Assembly: GCA_023430625.1 (NCBI GenBank)
Contig: JAEZAA010000002.1
Span: forward strand, 1-21,910
Reading direction: 5' to 3'
DNA from: Pseudomonadota bacterium
Lineage (GTDB): Bacteria; Pseudomonadota; Gammaproteobacteria; Pseudomonadales; Oleiphilaceae
DNA length: 21,910 nucleotides
In this document: positions 1 through 8,254 of the stretch, piece by piece
Position numbering within the stretch: the stretch's first letter is position 1
Layout of the letters: the number at the start of each line of letters is the position of its first letter
The notes under the pieces: generated by a model
Databases searched by the model: none
What the model was told of the DNA's origin: nothing
The model's input: the letters and a program-made list of their open reading frames with translations, nothing else
Made by a program: the position numbers and the translations under genes

Positions 1-551
1 CCCTCTTCCGGCGCCGTCAGGTCGGCAAATGGCGAGTAGGCCACGCCGCATTTCGGCAGCGGCAGTCCGCGGTCGCGAATTGCCAGCAACGCGCTGAGAA
101 CTAGGGCGCCACCTGCGGAATCCCCGATCAGTGTGATCTGGCTGGCCGGATAATCCTTCAGGATCAGCTGATAGGTCGCTAGCACATCATCCAGGGCGGC
201 CGGGAACGGATGCTCCGGCGCAAGGCGATAGGCCGGCAGGTACACATCCGCCCGCAGCGCCTTGGCGAAGCGACCGCACAGATTCAGGTAGGTCCGGGTC
301 ACACCGGCGATAAAGCCACCACCATGTACGTAGAGCACCGCCTGAGTCGGCTGCTTCACCCGCAGCCAGTCGCCATGCACGCCAAGGCCGGCAAAGGTGT
401 GCTTGCGAACGCCCAACGGCAGCAGCACCGGCAGCGGCGCGTTGTCCAGCGCACGGCGCAGGTGTTTCACCAGGTGCTCAGGGTTGCGGGGCTTCTTTTT
501 GATCACGCGGCGGGTATAGGCCTTCACGGCCCGGGCGGCAAGACTGGCCAT
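1..551 (-). CDS. alpha/beta hydrolase, hormone-sensitive-lipase (family IV) type, 3' end beyond the window
   Basis: This is the N-terminal 183 residues of a carboxylic-ester hydrolase; the gene runs off the left edge, so the catalytic Asp and His are not visible. The ATG at 551 follows GGAG with a 5-base gap. Motifs seen: the HGGGF oxyanion-hole motif at residues 76-80, typical of the HSL/family IV esterases; the conserved YRLAPEHPFPAAL stretch at 108-120; and the nucleophile elbow GDSAGG at 143-148 with Ser145. There is no signal peptide, so the enzyme is probably cytoplasmic. It lies 112 bp downstream of the flavin monooxygenase on the same strand, behind an intrinsic terminator. Pairing with a Baeyer-Villiger-type enzyme suggests it may hydrolyse the ester product, but that is inference; the substrate cannot be read from the sequence. 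The family call is firm. Confidence 0.9.
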   Translation of the reverse strand, partial: MASLAARAVKAYTRRVIKKKPRNPEHLVKHLRRALDNAPLPVLLPLGVRKHTFAGLGVHGDWLRVKQPTQAVLYVHGGGFIAGVTRTYLNLCGRFAKALRADVYLPAYRLAPEHPFPAALDDVLATYQLILKDYPASQITLIGDSAGGALVLSALLAIRDRGLPLPKCGVAYSPFADLTAPEE

Positions 552-616
552 ATTGTCTCCAATTCGTTCTTGTTCTGGGTCTCCAACCGGCAAGAGGTTC
601 CAGTAGGATTCAAAGC

Positions 617-643
617 AAAAAAAGGGGGCATGACGCCCCCAAA
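617..643 (-). terminator. intrinsic terminator after the flavin monooxygenase gene
   Basis: On the minus strand a 6-bp GGGGGC/GCCCCC stem (624-629 with 635-640) with a 5-base loop is followed by seven Ts (617-623). It begins 21 bp after the monooxygenase stop codon and lies before the esterase start, so it would end or attenuate transcription between the two genes. Confidence 0.85.
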
Positions 644-663
644 GGCTAGCATCGCTTAAGCCA

Positions 664-2208
664 TTAAGCAGCCTGAGATGAACTGACCGGGCTCGACACC
701 GGTTGCTGACGCTGCACGGGCACCAATTGGTAGGCCGGGGCGTCAAACTTCCGGGTGATCTGGCGGAAGCGCCAGGTATAGCCGGGCCACAGGGAGGTAT
801 TCTTGCCGCTCACCGGATGAATGTACCAGCTCTGGCAGCCACCCCGGTTCCAGACCGAAGATCCGAGCCGGCTCTGCACCTGCTGGTTATAGCGCTCCTG
901 CACGGTTCGCATGACTTCCACAACCTCCAGTTGCTTGCGATCCATCAGGTTCAGGGCATCTAGTACGTAATTGATCTGGGACTCGATCATATACACCATC
1001 GAGCTATGGGCCAGGCCGGTATTGGGGCCCATCAACAGGAAGAAATTGGGGAAGTTGGCTACCGTCGTCCCCTTGTAGGCCTCGGGCCCATCCTTCCAAG
1101 CGCTGGTGATATCCAGCCCGTCGCGCCCAAAGATCAGCCCCTTGGGGAAGGGGTCCGTGGCGGTAAAGCCTGTTCCGAAAATAATGGCATCCACTTCCCG
1201 CTCCACGCCGTCGGTCGTCACCACACTGTGGGGACGAACCTCGCGAATGCCGGTGGTGATCACATCCACGTTCGGCTTATCCAGCGCCGGGTAATAGTCG
1301 TTGGAGATCAGAATGCGCTTGCAGCCGATGGTGTAGTCCGGCGTTACCTTGGCCCGCAGTTCGGGATTGCTGATCTGGCGGCGGATGTGATTCAAGGCCC
1401 AGCGTTTGGGCAAATTCATCAGGCGCGGATTGATGGCAAAGCCCAGTACGCGGGTTTCCAGCATGCTATAGATGGCATTGCGGAAAGCTTTCTGGGCCGC
1501 CGGAAAGCGCTTGAACAACAGCTGTTCCAGGGCCGAAACGGCACGATCCGGCTTGGGCAGAATCCAGGGCGGCGTGCGCTGATACAGGTGTAGCTGCGCC
1601 ACCTTGGACTGGATCTGGGGCACGAACTGAATGGCCGAAGCACCGGTGCCGATCACGGCGACCCGCTTGCCGTTCAGGTCGTAGTCATGCTCCCAGTGCT
1701 GGGAGTGAAAGGCCTTGCCCTGGAACGTCTCAAGCCCCGGAATCTTAGGGTAGGATGGCGTGGACAGACCACCCATGCCGGAAATCAGCACATTGGCGGA
1801 GTACTGGTTGCCATCCTGATCCTCAATGCGCCATACCCGTGCCGATGCATCCCACTGGGCGCGCGTCAGCGTGGTATTGAAGTGGGTCTTCTCCAGCAGG
1901 CCATGTTTCTCGGCGCAATGTTCCAGGTAAGCCTTGATTTCCCGCTGCGGCGCAAACATCCGCGTCCAGTTCGGGTTGGGCTCGAAGGAAAACGAATACA
2001 GGTGTGACTGCACGTCGCAGGCGCAACCCGGGTAGTGATTAACCCGCCAGGTGCCGCCGACCCCGGCTTCACGCTCGAACAACTGAAAGTTCTCCTCGCC
2101 TCGGCGCTTGAGCTGGATAGCCATGCCCAGCCCGGCAAAGCCCGTACCGATGATCGCGATCTTGTAGTGCTGGCCACTCTTGCTCTGTTCGTGGGACGGC
2201 GCTGTCAT
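664..2208 (-). CDS. flavin-containing monooxygenase of Baeyer-Villiger type
   Basis: This 514-residue FAD- and NADPH-dependent monooxygenase would insert oxygen into ketones, or act like the AlmA-type flavoproteins linked to long-chain alkane use. Visible motifs are the FAD-binding GTGFAG at 21-26, GGTW at 51-54, YPGCACD at 59-65, and the second (NADPH) Rossmann motif GTGASA at 187-192. A Baeyer-Villiger fingerprint FxGxxxHxxxW lies at 162-172 but is followed by Glu where type I enzymes usually have Pro or Asp. The reading frame stays open to 2313, but the ATG at 2208 has GAGGAA seven bases upstream and puts the first Rossmann motif at the usual distance, so I chose it. The gene has its own promoter with palindromes and its own terminator, and an esterase follows. 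The family call is solid; the substrate is unknown. AlmA-like activity is only one possibility. Confidence 0.92.
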   Translation of the reverse strand: MTAPSHEQSKSGQHYKIAIIGTGFAGLGMAIQLKRRGEENFQLFEREAGVGGTWRVNHYPGCACDVQSHLYSFSFEPNPNWTRMFAPQREIKAYLEHCAEKHGLLEKTHFNTTLTRAQWDASARVWRIEDQDGNQYSANVLISGMGGLSTPSYPKIPGLETFQGKAFHSQHWEHDYDLNGKRVAVIGTGASAIQFVPQIQSKVAQLHLYQRTPPWILPKPDRAVSALEQLLFKRFPAAQKAFRNAIYSMLETRVLGFAINPRLMNLPKRWALNHIRRQISNPELRAKVTPDYTIGCKRILISNDYYPALDKPNVDVITTGIREVRPHSVVTTDGVEREVDAIIFGTGFTATDPFPKGLIFGRDGLDITSAWKDGPEAYKGTTVANFPNFFLLMGPNTGLAHSSMVYMIESQINYVLDALNLMDRKQLEVVEVMRTVQERYNQQVQSRLGSSVWNRGGCQSWYIHPVSGKNTSLWPGYTWRFRQITRKFDAPAYQLVPVQRQQPVSSPVSSSQAA

Positions 2209-2231
2209 GCTAGGTTCCTCGCGTATGGCTC

Positions 2232-2270
2232 TGTGTATACAGTCGTACGCATTGTATACACACGTATACG
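2232..2270. promoter_or_regulatory. GTATAC palindrome cluster, candidate repressor operator
   Basis: Three GTATAC hexamers (2235, 2254, 2264) lie within 36 bp. The outer frame is a perfect 9-bp inverted repeat, TGTGTATAC (2232-2240) and GTATACACA (2254-2262), separated by 13 bp that contain CGTACG. A further palindrome, CGTATACG, is at 2263-2270. The cluster covers the likely -10 element and the start of the monooxygenase transcript. TetR-family repressors often use such sites next to monooxygenase genes, but no regulator gene is in view. Confidence 0.6.
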
Positions 2271-2280
2271 CGCCCAACAA
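2253..2280 (-). promoter_or_regulatory. probable sigma70 promoter of the flavin monooxygenase gene
   Basis: On the minus strand TTGTTG (2275-2280) and TATACA (2253-2258) are separated by 16 bp, about 45 bp before the chosen ATG. The -10 element lies inside the palindrome cluster, as expected for a repressible promoter. The rest of the gene-free stretch 2209-2539, apart from the terminator at 2501-2533, shows nothing I can assign. Confidence 0.5.
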
Positions 2281-2500
2281 GATGCCTGTCGCCGTTAATG
2301 CGACGAAGTACACAGTTTTCTCCAGTCGGAAGAGGGCTCGATGAGGTCATCCCTGAAGCGAACGGGGGCTCTAGCCGCAATGACCAAGGTGAAGCGCAGA
2401 AACAATGGAGGTTAACGCAACGGCGGGCTAACGCAGAGGACGCCTATCTAGAGAAAAAGACTAAGCAGAGGAAGAACGCTAAAGCGGAGAATGGCGCCAA

Positions 2501-2533
2501 GAAAAAGGCAGGAGCGCGAGCCGCACCCCTGCC
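2501..2533 (-). terminator. intrinsic terminator of the Sel1-repeat gene
   Basis: On the minus strand GGCAGG (2528-2533) pairs with CCTGCC (2507-2512). The stem extends inward by a GCG/CGC pairing past a small bulge, and a T-rich tail (TTTTTC) follows. It begins seven bases after the stop codon at 2540. Confidence 0.75.
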
Positions 2534-2539
2534 CTCAGA

Positions 2540-3331
2540 TCAGGATGCGGAATCATCCGGCTGTGCCGGCTTGTCGCCCGCAGGCACCACCGGCGGCTGT
2601 GGCGTTACTGGCCCGGCGGGGGGCGGCGCATCCGCCAGACCCAGCTGTTCTTTTAGCTCCAGAAAACGCTGATCACCTTTTGCCAGCTCCTCCGGGGATA
2701 ACTTGCTCCCCAGAAAGCCCACAAATTGCTGAGCCCGCAACAGCTTCTTGGTGGAGGATGCCTTGGCCCAGGCATAGGCCTCGACCATATTCTTCTCCAC
2801 ACCTTCGCCGGTCGCATAGGCATAGGCCAAGGCGAACTGGGCAAACATATTGCCGACCTCGGCGGATTTGCGATACCACTTGGCGCCTTCCGCCAGGTCC
2901 TTTTCCACGCCCTCACCCTTGGTGTAGCGCACACCCAGGTTGTACTGGGCCACCGGATTACCCTGCAGTGCCGCCTTGCGGAACCAGCTAACGGCTTCCT
3001 TGAAGTCCTGCTTGACGCCCTGACCCTGCTTATACATCTGGCCCAAGTTGTTCTGCGCCGCATCATGCCCCTGCTGGGCGGCCTGCTTGTACCACATGAA
3101 GGCTTCTTCATCGCTCTTCGGCACGCCCCGACCATGCTCATACATCATGGCCAGCAGGAACTGCGCATCACGGTCGCCCTTGCCGGCGATATCCAGCAGA
3201 AGCCGCGACGCCTTCTCAAACTCCTGGTTCTTGATCGCCTCGGCGGCATCCTGCACCGTGGCGGCAGACACAGGATTAATCAATGTCAGGGACAAGAGCC
3301 CTGTCATCATGAAATTTCTGATGTTGAACAT
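2540..3331 (-). CDS. exported Sel1-like (TPR-like) repeat protein
   Basis: A 263-residue protein with an N-terminal signal peptide (hydrophobic stretch about 9-23, likely cleavage in VSAAT at 23-25). Four Sel1-type repeats of 36 residues follow, at roughly 53-88, 89-124, 125-160 and 161-196, each with the pattern A(Q/A)xxLxxxYxxGxGVxxDxxEAxxWYxxAA. The C-terminus is helical, then Pro/Ala/Asp-rich and probably disordered. Such repeats form a solenoid for protein-protein contacts; there is no catalytic domain, so it is probably a periplasmic adaptor or assembly factor. The specific partner is unknown. The ATG at 3331 has AGAGG upstream at suitable spacing. It is transcribed alone: a terminator follows and the monooxygenase promoter lies beyond. 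The 194 bp before it, up to aceF, contain no gene and no convincing promoter. Confidence 0.88.
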   Translation of the reverse strand: MFNIRNFMMTGLLSLTLINPVSAATVQDAAEAIKNQEFEKASRLLLDIAGKGDRDAQFLLAMMYEHGRGVPKSDEEAFMWYKQAAQQGHDAAQNNLGQMYKQGQGVKQDFKEAVSWFRKAALQGNPVAQYNLGVRYTKGEGVEKDLAEGAKWYRKSAEVGNMFAQFALAYAYATGEGVEKNMVEAYAWAKASSTKKLLRAQQFVGFLGSKLSPEELAKGDQRFLELKEQLGLADAPPPAGPVTPQPPVVPAGDKPAQPDDSAS

Positions 3332-3525
3332 TCCGTACCTCTACGCTGAGTCGTTCTGGCCGGCCTTTTCGCGACAAATGCCCTGGCAACGACCTCCCGC
3401 AAGAATGCCAAAGGCGGGACCACAAGTCTGCAAACCAGTACAGGTTTCCTACGAATAGGCCCGCCAACGATACCAAACATCAGCATTGGGCTGAAAGCAT
3501 TCGCGCGCCGGCGACGGCTCAGCGC

Positions 3526-5208
3526 TTACAGCAACAGGTGGCGGATATCGCTCAGCAAGGTTCCCAGCAGTGCGGTAAAGCGCGCCGCGTCGGCTCCATT
3601 CACGGCACGGTGGTCATACGACAGGGACAACGGCAGCATCAGCCGCGGTACGAACTGCCCCTCCTGATACACCGGACGCATTTGTGCCTTGGACACCCCA
3701 AGGATCGCCACTTCCGGCGTGTTCACGATGGGAGTGAACGCCGTGCCGCCGATGCCGCCCAGGCTCGAAATGGAGAAACAGCCGCCCTGCATGTCGGCCG
3801 GCTGCAGTTTGCGATCCCGTGCCCGCGCAGCCAGATCATTCGACTCCCGGGCCAGGTCCCAGATGCCCTTTTTATCAACGTCGCGGATCACCGGAACCAG
3901 CAATCCTGCCGGGGTATCAACCGCCAGCCCGATATGGACGTAGTCCTTCTGGATCAGCTCCCAGGACTTGGTGTCCAGTGACACATTGAACTGGGGATAG
4001 GTGCGTAGCGCATAGGCACAGGCCTTGAGCAGAAACGGCACCAGGGTCAGCTTGGTGTCGCGCCGGGCCGCCGCTTCTTTCTGCTCCCGGCGAAAGTCCT
4101 CCAGTGCCGTAATATCGGCCTCGTCGAACTGGGTCACATGGGGCACATTGAGCCAACTGCGCTGCATTCCTTCGGCGGTGGCCCGATGAATCTTGCTCAT
4201 CGGCTTGCGTTCGACCTTACCGAACTGGCTGAAATCCGGCAGCTTGACCTGGGGCAGTCCGAGACCGCCACCACCGCCGCTGCCCAGTTGCTGCAGGCTC
4301 TGTTTGACGTAAGTCTGCACGTCTTCCTTGATGATCCGATGCTTGGGCCCGCTGCCGCCGACCTGCCCCAGATCGACGCCAAACTCTCGTGCCAGGCGAC
4401 GCACCGCGGGCCCCGCATGCACTTTTCGGGCAGCCTGTTCGGCTTGGGCCTCATTCAGGGTTGGCGCCGGCCCGCCGGCCGGCTTAGAGGACTGAGGCGA
4501 AGGCGGACTGGATGGCGTTGGCTGTTCTTCCTTTGTAGCGGGTGCCTGTGAGGGCTTCTGGTCGGCGGGCGGCTTGCGGTCCGCTGCAGGCTCCGCGGCT
4601 TCGCCCTCCAGCAGCATTTTCGCAATCGGCGCGCCTTCCTCCACCTCGTCGTTCACCTTGACCAGGATCTCCTGAACCACGCCGGCAGACGGCGACGGTA
4701 TTTCCATGGAGGCCTTGTCCGACTCCAGCACAATGAGGGTGTCTTCCGCCGCGACGCGATCCCCGGCTTTGACGGACACCTCGATCACCGTCACCCCATG
4801 GGCTTCACCGATATCCGGCACCCGCACCGTTTCCTCGCGACCGCCTCCGCTATCAGTTTTAGGAGCCGGTTCAGACGTGGCCGCGTCTTCAATGGCCTCT
4901 GGCTTCTCCTGCATTTGCGGCTTGGCTTCAGCGGTCTCAGGCTGCTCTTCCGCTGATTCGGCCTGTGCCTCGGCCGTCTCCAGCATGGCCACCAGATCAC
5001 CCTGCTTGACGCGTCGGCCGACCTCGACCTTCATCTCCTTGATGGTACCACCGGCGGGCGACGGCAATTCCACCGTCGCCTTATCGGACTCCACCACCAG
5101 CAGGGACTGTTCGGCTTCCACCTTGTCGCCTGGCTGAACCAGGATCTCGATGACCTCAACCTCATCTGCCCCGCCCAAATCGGGGACACGGACTTCCTGC
5201 ATGCTCAC
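3526..5208 (-). CDS. aceF: pyruvate dehydrogenase E2, dihydrolipoyllysine acetyltransferase
   Basis: This is the core of the pyruvate dehydrogenase complex; it moves the acetyl group from E1 through its lipoyl arms to CoA. Counting from the Met at 5202, lipoyl domain 1 covers about 3-75 (lipoyl Lys41 in ESDKAT) and lipoyl domain 2 about 126-198 (Lys163 in ESDKAS). Ala/Pro/Gln-rich linkers flank them. The peripheral-subunit-binding domain lies at about 258-300, and the catalytic domain at about 330-558 has the active-site DHRAVNG at 530-536. Two lipoyl domains, as in Pseudomonas, contrast with three in E. coli. Start choice: AAGGAGG sits 8 bases before a GTG at 5208 but 14 before the ATG at 5202, so I prefer GTG (560 residues). 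It follows aceE by 13 bp as an operon. No E3 (lpd) gene is in the window, and I see no clear terminator. Confidence 0.97.
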   Translation of the reverse strand: MSMQEVRVPDLGGADEVEVIEILVQPGDKVEAEQSLLVVESDKATVELPSPAGGTIKEMKVEVGRRVKQGDLVAMLETAEAQAESAEEQPETAEAKPQMQEKPEAIEDAATSEPAPKTDSGGGREETVRVPDIGEAHGVTVIEVSVKAGDRVAAEDTLIVLESDKASMEIPSPSAGVVQEILVKVNDEVEEGAPIAKMLLEGEAAEPAADRKPPADQKPSQAPATKEEQPTPSSPPSPQSSKPAGGPAPTLNEAQAEQAARKVHAGPAVRRLAREFGVDLGQVGGSGPKHRIIKEDVQTYVKQSLQQLGSGGGGGLGLPQVKLPDFSQFGKVERKPMSKIHRATAEGMQRSWLNVPHVTQFDEADITALEDFRREQKEAAARRDTKLTLVPFLLKACAYALRTYPQFNVSLDTKSWELIQKDYVHIGLAVDTPAGLLVPVIRDVDKKGIWDLARESNDLAARARDRKLQPADMQGGCFSISSLGGIGGTAFTPIVNTPEVAILGVSKAQMRPVYQEGQFVPRLMLPLSLSYDHRAVNGADAARFTALLGTLLSDIRHLLL

Positions 5209-5216
5209 GACCGTCT

Positions 5217-5223
5217 CCTCCTT
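5217..5223 (-). promoter_or_regulatory. ribosome binding site deciding the aceF start
   Basis: A near-perfect AAGGAGG overlaps the aceE stop codon TAA. It lies 8 bases from GTG 5208 and 14 from ATG 5202, which favours the GTG start and suggests translational coupling to aceE. Confidence 0.7.
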
Positions 5224-7870
5224 AGCTACAGGCCGGGTTCGGCTTGTCAGCATCGATTTGGTATTTGACCAGGGCGTCGGCCACCACCGAGCGCTGGATC
5301 TTGCCCTCCTCAGCCAAGGCGTCGAGCGCGGCCACGGTGATGTAGTAACGGTCGACCTCGAAGAACTGGCGCAGTTTCTGACGGGTATCGCTGCGGCCGA
5401 AGCCGTCGGTGCCAAGCACCCGATAAGTGCCCGGGACATAGGGCCGGATCTGCTCCGCATACAGCTTCATGTAATCGGTCGAGGCCACCACCGGTCCGGG
5501 CATGCCGCCCAGGCAACTGGCCACATAGCTTTCGCGGGGCTTCTCGTTGGGATGCAGCATGTTCCAGCGCTGGATATGCTGGCCGTCGCGGGCCAATTCG
5601 TTGAAACTGGTGACGCTCCAGATGTCGGCTACGACGCCGAAATCCTCCTCCAGCAGCTTGGCTGCGGCCAGCACTTCGTTGAGGATGGTGCCCCCACCCA
5701 ATAGTTGTACCCGAGGTCCATTTCCGCCGTTGGATTCCAGCAGATACATGCCCCGAATGATGCTTTCCTCCACCCCCTTGGGCATGGGCGGTTGCTCGTA
5801 ATTCTCATTCATCAGGGTGATGTAGTAGTAGACGCTTTCGTTGTCCTGATACATCCGCTTCATCCCGTGCTGGATGATGACCGCCAGCTCATAGGCATAG
5901 GCCGGATCATAGGACACGCAATTGGGCACGGTGGCGGCCAGGAGCAGGCTATGGCCGTCCTGGTGCTGTAATCCTTCGCCATTGAGGGTTGTGCGACCGG
6001 CGGTGGCACCCATCAGGAAGCCGCGGGCGCGAATATCGCCCGCCGCCCAGGCCAGGTCGCCAATCCGCTGGAAGCCGAACATGGAGTAGAAGGTATAGAA
6101 CGGGATCAGCGGATAATCGTTAGTGCTGTAGGAGGTGGCGCAGGCAATCCAGGCGGCCATGGAGCCGGCCTCGGTGATTCCCTCCTCCAGAATCTGGCCT
6201 TTCTTATCCTCCCTGTAGTACATCACCTGTTCACGGTCGTGGGGCACATACTTCTGCCCACCCGACGAGTAAATGCCCAGCTGGCGGAACATCCCCTCCA
6301 TGCCGAAGGTACGCGCCTCGTCTGGCACGATGGGAACAATGCGTTTACCGATCTGCTTGTCCTTGACGAGGATCGACAGCATCCGCACGAAGGCCATAGT
6401 GGTGGAAATCTCACGCCCGCCTGAGCCTGCCAGAATGCTCTCGAACGTATTGAGTTCAGGAATCTGCAGCGGCTGGGAGTCCTTGCGGCGCTTGGGCAGA
6501 AAACCACCCAGGGCTTCCCGCCGTTTTTTCATGTACAACACTTCCGGGCTATCGGGCAGCGGCCGGTAATAGGGAATCTCCGTCAACTCTTCATCAGACA
6601 GGGGCACCCCGAAGCGGTCGCGGAACTTCTTCAGAGCCTCCACATCCATCTTCTTCAGGGAGTGGGTCGTATTCTGGGCCTCGCCCGCCGCGCCAAAACC
6701 ATAGCCCTTGATGGTGTGCGCGAGAATGACCGTGGGCTGACCTTTATGATTGGCCGCCGCATGGTAGGCCGCATAGACCTTGTAGGGGTCGTGCCCGCCG
6801 CGGTTGAGGTGCAGGATGTCATCGTCGGACAGGTTCTCGACCAGCTTGAGCGCTTCCGGATGTTTGCCGAAGAAGGTTTTGCGGGTATAGGCCCCGCCAT
6901 TGCTCTTGAAGTTCTGCATCTCACCATCGACGGTTTCATCCATGATGGCCTGAAGGACACCTTGGGTATCCTTCTCGAACAGGGGATCCCAGAGTCGCCC
7001 CCACACGACCTTGAGCACGTTCCAGCCGGCGCCCCGGAACACGCCCTCCAGCTCTTGGATGATCTGCCCGTTGCCGCGGACCGGCCCATCCAGGCGCTGC
7101 AGGTTACAGTTCACCACGAACACCAGGTTATCGAGTTTTTCCCGGCCCGCCATGGAAATTGAGCCAAGCGTCTCTGGCTCGTCGCACTCCCCGTCGCCCA
7201 CGAAACACCAGACCCGGCGGTCGCCCATGTCCAGCAGTTCACGGCTGTGGAGATACTTCATCACATGGGCCTGGTAGATGGCCTGGATCGGCCCCAGCCC
7301 CATGGAGACGGTGGGAAACTGCCAGTACTCGGGCATCAGCCAGGGGTGGGGATAGGAGGACAGTCCACCGCCATCCACCTCGCGGCGATAGTTATCCAGT
7401 TGCTCTTCCGTCAGCCGCCCCTCCAGAAAGGAGCGGGCGTAGATGCCAGGCGAACTGTGCCCCTGGAAATAGATCAGGTCGGCGTCCTGTTTGTCGGTGC
7501 CGGCCCGGAAGAAGTAGTTGAACCCCACGTCGTATAACGTAGCGATGGATGAGAAGGTGGACAGGTGCCCGCCGAGATCGCCCTCCCCCAGGTTGGCCCG
7601 CAGCACCATGGCGATGGCGTTCCAACGGATCAACGAGCGAATCCGGCGCTCCATGAACAAGTCGCCGGGCATTCTGGCTTCACTGGTATTGGGGATGGTA
7701 TTGCGGTAGGGCGTGTTAACGGCAAAGGGCAGTTGGACGCCTTCGCGAGTGGCGCGCTCGGCCAGGCGAGCCATCAGGTAGTGCGCGCGTTCCGGCCCTT
7801 CGTGCTCCAGTAGCGATTCCAGCGCATCCAGCCATTCCTGGGTTTCCGTGGGGTCGACGTCTTCCAGCAT
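5222..7870 (-). CDS. aceE: pyruvate dehydrogenase E1 component, homodimeric type
   Basis: A thiamine-diphosphate enzyme that decarboxylates pyruvate and reductively acetylates the lipoyl groups of AceF. At 882 residues it has the usual length for the homodimeric gammaproteobacterial E1. Visible features are the opening DPTETQEWLDALESLL typical of the family, and the ThDP/Mg-binding motif at about 225-256, from GDGECDEPE to NCNLQRLDG. The frame contains three possible early ATGs (7888, 7882, 7870). Only 7870 has a Shine-Dalgarno sequence (GGAG, 6 bases upstream), and it matches the usual N-terminus. It is the first gene of the aceEF operon, with a candidate promoter and dyad about 120-155 bp upstream. 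The identification is certain; only the start is open to argument. Confidence 0.98.
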   Translation of the reverse strand: MLEDVDPTETQEWLDALESLLEHEGPERAHYLMARLAERATREGVQLPFAVNTPYRNTIPNTSEARMPGDLFMERRIRSLIRWNAIAMVLRANLGEGDLGGHLSTFSSIATLYDVGFNYFFRAGTDKQDADLIYFQGHSSPGIYARSFLEGRLTEEQLDNYRREVDGGGLSSYPHPWLMPEYWQFPTVSMGLGPIQAIYQAHVMKYLHSRELLDMGDRRVWCFVGDGECDEPETLGSISMAGREKLDNLVFVVNCNLQRLDGPVRGNGQIIQELEGVFRGAGWNVLKVVWGRLWDPLFEKDTQGVLQAIMDETVDGEMQNFKSNGGAYTRKTFFGKHPEALKLVENLSDDDILHLNRGGHDPYKVYAAYHAAANHKGQPTVILAHTIKGYGFGAAGEAQNTTHSLKKMDVEALKKFRDRFGVPLSDEELTEIPYYRPLPDSPEVLYMKKRREALGGFLPKRRKDSQPLQIPELNTFESILAGSGGREISTTMAFVRMLSILVKDKQIGKRIVPIVPDEARTFGMEGMFRQLGIYSSGGQKYVPHDREQVMYYREDKKGQILEEGITEAGSMAAWIACATSYSTNDYPLIPFYTFYSMFGFQRIGDLAWAAGDIRARGFLMGATAGRTTLNGEGLQHQDGHSLLLAATVPNCVSYDPAYAYELAVIIQHGMKRMYQDNESVYYYITLMNENYEQPPMPKGVEESIIRGMYLLESNGGNGPRVQLLGGGTILNEVLAAAKLLEEDFGVVADIWSVTSFNELARDGQHIQRWNMLHPNEKPRESYVASCLGGMPGPVVASTDYMKLYAEQIRPYVPGTYRVLGTDGFGRSDTRQKLRQFFEVDRYYITVAALDALAEEGKIQRSVVADALVKYQIDADKPNPACS

Positions 7871-7876
7871 GGAATA

Positions 7877-7880
7877 CTCC
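7877..7880 (-). promoter_or_regulatory. ribosome binding site deciding the aceE start
   Basis: GGAG lies 6 bases before ATG 7870 and inside the two longer candidate starts (7882 and 7888), neither of which has a purine-rich site upstream. Confidence 0.6.
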
Positions 7881-7990
7881 ATCGTCATGGTCAGTGTTTG
7901 TTTGCGGACACCCGCGCTACAAAAAGACTGCCACAGAGCGGGTTCAAGCTCGCGCGCCTCGCGCCAAACCTGCGTCTTTCAAAGTGCTCT

Positions 7991-8004
7991 TACACTCTAG
8001 TGTA
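7991..8004. promoter_or_regulatory. 14-bp dyad, candidate operator of aceEF
   Basis: TACACT-CT-AGTGTA is a perfect 6-bp inverted repeat with a 2-bp centre, overlapping the likely aceE -10 element. A GntR-type (PdhR-like) or other dimeric repressor is conceivable, but the sequence does not match the E. coli PdhR box I know, so the regulator is unidentified. Confidence 0.5.
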
Positions 8005-8027
8005 GAATGGCCTCGCGCCGTTACCAA
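7999..8027 (-). promoter_or_regulatory. probable aceEF promoter
   Basis: On the minus strand TTGGTA (8022-8027) and TACACT (7999-8004) are 17 bp apart, with A/T-rich sequence further upstream (about 8048-8068) that could be an UP element. This implies a 5' leader of about 120 bases before aceE. The remainder of the gene-free 7871-8254 stretch holds the hairpin at 8217-8234 and nothing else I can assign. Confidence 0.45.
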
Positions 8028-8216
8028 ATGATGGCACCAGGCAAGACGAAAAATTGTTTTTTGATATCACCGATTTACGAACGGCGAAGGGGCCATCGGC
8101 CCTGCTGGCGACAGCATCCGGAGACGGAAAAGTCAGGATCAGGCCAAGATCAGGAGAGTAGCAGCAAGAGATGGCAGAGGATGAGCGAGGAGCCGCGGGG
8201 AAAGCCAAGCCCTACC

Positions 8217-8234
8217 CTGGGGCTGACGCCCCAG
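8217..8234. repeat. hairpin after the sigma-factor gene, no U-tract
   Basis: A perfect 7-bp inverted repeat, CTGGGGC and GCCCCAG with a 4-base loop, lies 21 bp past the sigma-factor stop codon. Neither strand has a T-run after it, so it is either a weak terminator or a 3'-end stabilising hairpin. Confidence 0.5.
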
Positions 8235-8254
8235 AGCAGTTCTAAGCACGGATT

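Noticed and set aside
210..659. Plus-strand open frame of 149 codons
   Set aside because: It is the shadow of the esterase gene on the minus strand, which has HGGGF, GDSAGG and a ribosome binding site; the plus frame gives an Arg/Gln/His-rich sequence with no family pattern.
1006..1593. Plus-strand open frame of 195 codons inside the monooxygenase gene
   Set aside because: Antisense to clear monooxygenase motifs; no recognisable domain. High-GC genes often leave such frames open.
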